A stretch of 64,000 nucleotides of DNA from Oleidesulfovibrio sp047973035 (GTDB taxonomy: Bacteria; Desulfobacterota; Desulfovibrionia; Desulfovibrionales; Desulfovibrionaceae), in NCBI RefSeq assembly GCF_047973035.1, contig NZ_JBKEBF010000019.1, positions 65,042 to 129,041 on the forward strand, in the 5' to 3' direction. The translations under genes and the position numbers were made by a program. Shown here piece by piece: positions 63,625-64,000 of the stretch. The notes beneath the pieces were generated by a model. That model ran no database searches, was not told the DNA's origin, and saw only the letters and a list, made by a program, of their open reading frames with translations. The stretch's first letter is position 1, and every line of letters starts with the position of its first letter.

Positions 63625-63902
63625 ATGTACGACAAACGCTACACTGACGAATTCAAAATTGAAGCGGTAAAACAAATCACCGAGCACGGCTATCCCGTCC
63701 AAGAAGTCGCCCAAAGGTTAGGCGTCAGCACCCACAGCTTGTATGCGTGGAAAAAGAAATATGGGCATGGCGAATTCATGCTGCCCAGTTTGATAACCAA
63801 CAGACGGAAATCAAACGCCTTAAGGCAGAATTAAAACGGGTAACAGAAGAGCGAGATATCCTAAAAAAGGCCACCGCATACTTCGCGAAAGAGTCCCTGT
63901 GA
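63625..63902 (+). pseudogene. IS3 orfA with a one-base frame break
   Basis: From ATG 63625 (CAGGAG ribosome binding site) the frame reads MYDKRYTDEFKIEAVKQI...VSTHSLYAWKKKYGHGEF, an IS3 helix-turn-helix transposase A protein. It then leaves the family frame near 63770-63779 and stops at 63832. The -1 frame continues HAAQFDNQQTEIKRLKAELKRVTEERDILKK to the normal orfA stop at 63902. One missing base explains this. The usual A-AAA-AAG slippery site for the OrfAB fusion is intact at 63863-63869. Confidence 0.8.
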
Positions 63903-64000
63903 AGTATGCCTTTATCCAGGCGCATCAAAAGGAATTTGCGGTACGCAACTTATGCCGCATGCTGCATGTACATCACAGCGGCTTTTACGCCTGGCTCAAG
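63899..64000 (+). CDS. IS3 orfB transposase, 5' part only
   Basis: GTG 63899 overlaps the orfA stop. The visible residues (VKYAFIQAHQKEFAVRNLCRMLHVHHSGFYAWLK) are the standard start of IS3-family OrfB; the DDE catalytic domain lies beyond the window. Production normally needs -1 frameshifting from orfA, which the break upstream would prevent unless rescued. Confidence 0.85.
   Translation, partial: MKYAFIQAHQKEFAVRNLCRMLHVHHSGFYAWLK

Larger units (their letters stand above)
63563..64000 (+). mobile_element. IS3-family insertion sequence, left end only
   Basis: The left terminal repeat begins near TGAATCGCCCCTAG at 63563, followed by orfA and the start of orfB. The element runs off the right edge, so the right repeat and target duplication cannot be seen. 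It resembles the IS3 family by gene layout and by the A6G slippery site. Confidence 0.85.

Noticed and set aside
1..64000. tRNA, rRNA or CRISPR array
   Set aside because: No cloverleaf with a GTTCGAAT-type arm, no rRNA sequence and no regular direct repeats were noticed while reading; a tRNAscan run would be decisive.

Overview
The window looks like the chromosome of a sulfate-reducing bacterium of the Desulfovibrionaceae. The best marker is a gene set at 58190-62311 for the alternative, siroheme-based heme pathway: two radical-SAM proteins (AhbC and AhbD types), porphobilinogen synthase and an AsnC-like siroheme decarboxylase subunit. A 1-Cys peroxiredoxin, a rhodanese-ferritin protein and several cyclic-di-GMP proteins fit such an organism. 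No rRNA, tRNA or CRISPR array was recognised.

Left part (1-20200), ordinary chromosome: the 3' end of a diguanylate cyclase, a small TraR/DksA zinc finger, a YitT membrane protein, a sugar isomerase, a PfkB kinase, a HAD phosphatase, a nitroreductase, metF with a well-formed promoter/operator, a secreted phosphodiester-glycosidase-like protein, a phosphatase/KdsB-like pair, argF-argG-argH, a CheY-like receiver, a glycosyltransferase, a UPF0280 protein, a MerR-like gene that appears frame-split, and a TetR regulator. A GC-rich stretch with nested inverted repeats (19605-19780) has no gene.

Middle part (20211-55512), the most interesting: an almost complete podovirus-type particle gene set is dispersed between host genes on both strands. 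Cluster A (31982 down to 20211, minus) follows T7 order: small head protein, portal, unknown, scaffold, capsid, Bbp16-like cement, a 1-kb gap, tail adaptor, tail nozzle, gp13-like, gp14-like and a long ejection-type protein. Cluster B (37762-40127, plus) is the large terminase with an overlapping GNAT-like gene. Cluster C (55512 down to 51966, minus) is a 3-TM holin, a membrane/coiled-coil protein, the small terminase and a secreted putative muramidase. The genes are intact and often overlap by ATGA. No integrase, repressor, replication gene or tail fibre is present. MltF-like transglycosylase, rsgA, GGDEF/EAL, GH3, peroxiredoxin, rhodanese, HD-GYP and MscS genes lie between the clusters. This suggests a domesticated phage, possibly a podovirus-type gene transfer agent; a rearranged prophage is the main alternative.

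Right part (55513-64000): a structured intergenic region, an unknown protein, a lipoprotein, the heme genes with hairpins between them, a multi-pass membrane protein and the left end of an IS3-family element that runs off the window.

Two other genes look broken or recoded: a MerR-methyltransferase fusion with an in-frame TGA at 35269, and the MerR/coiled-coil pair at 17447-18422. Starts were moved from the longest ORF where a ribosome binding site or family alignment favoured another codon. Family assignments come from reading motifs, not from database searches.
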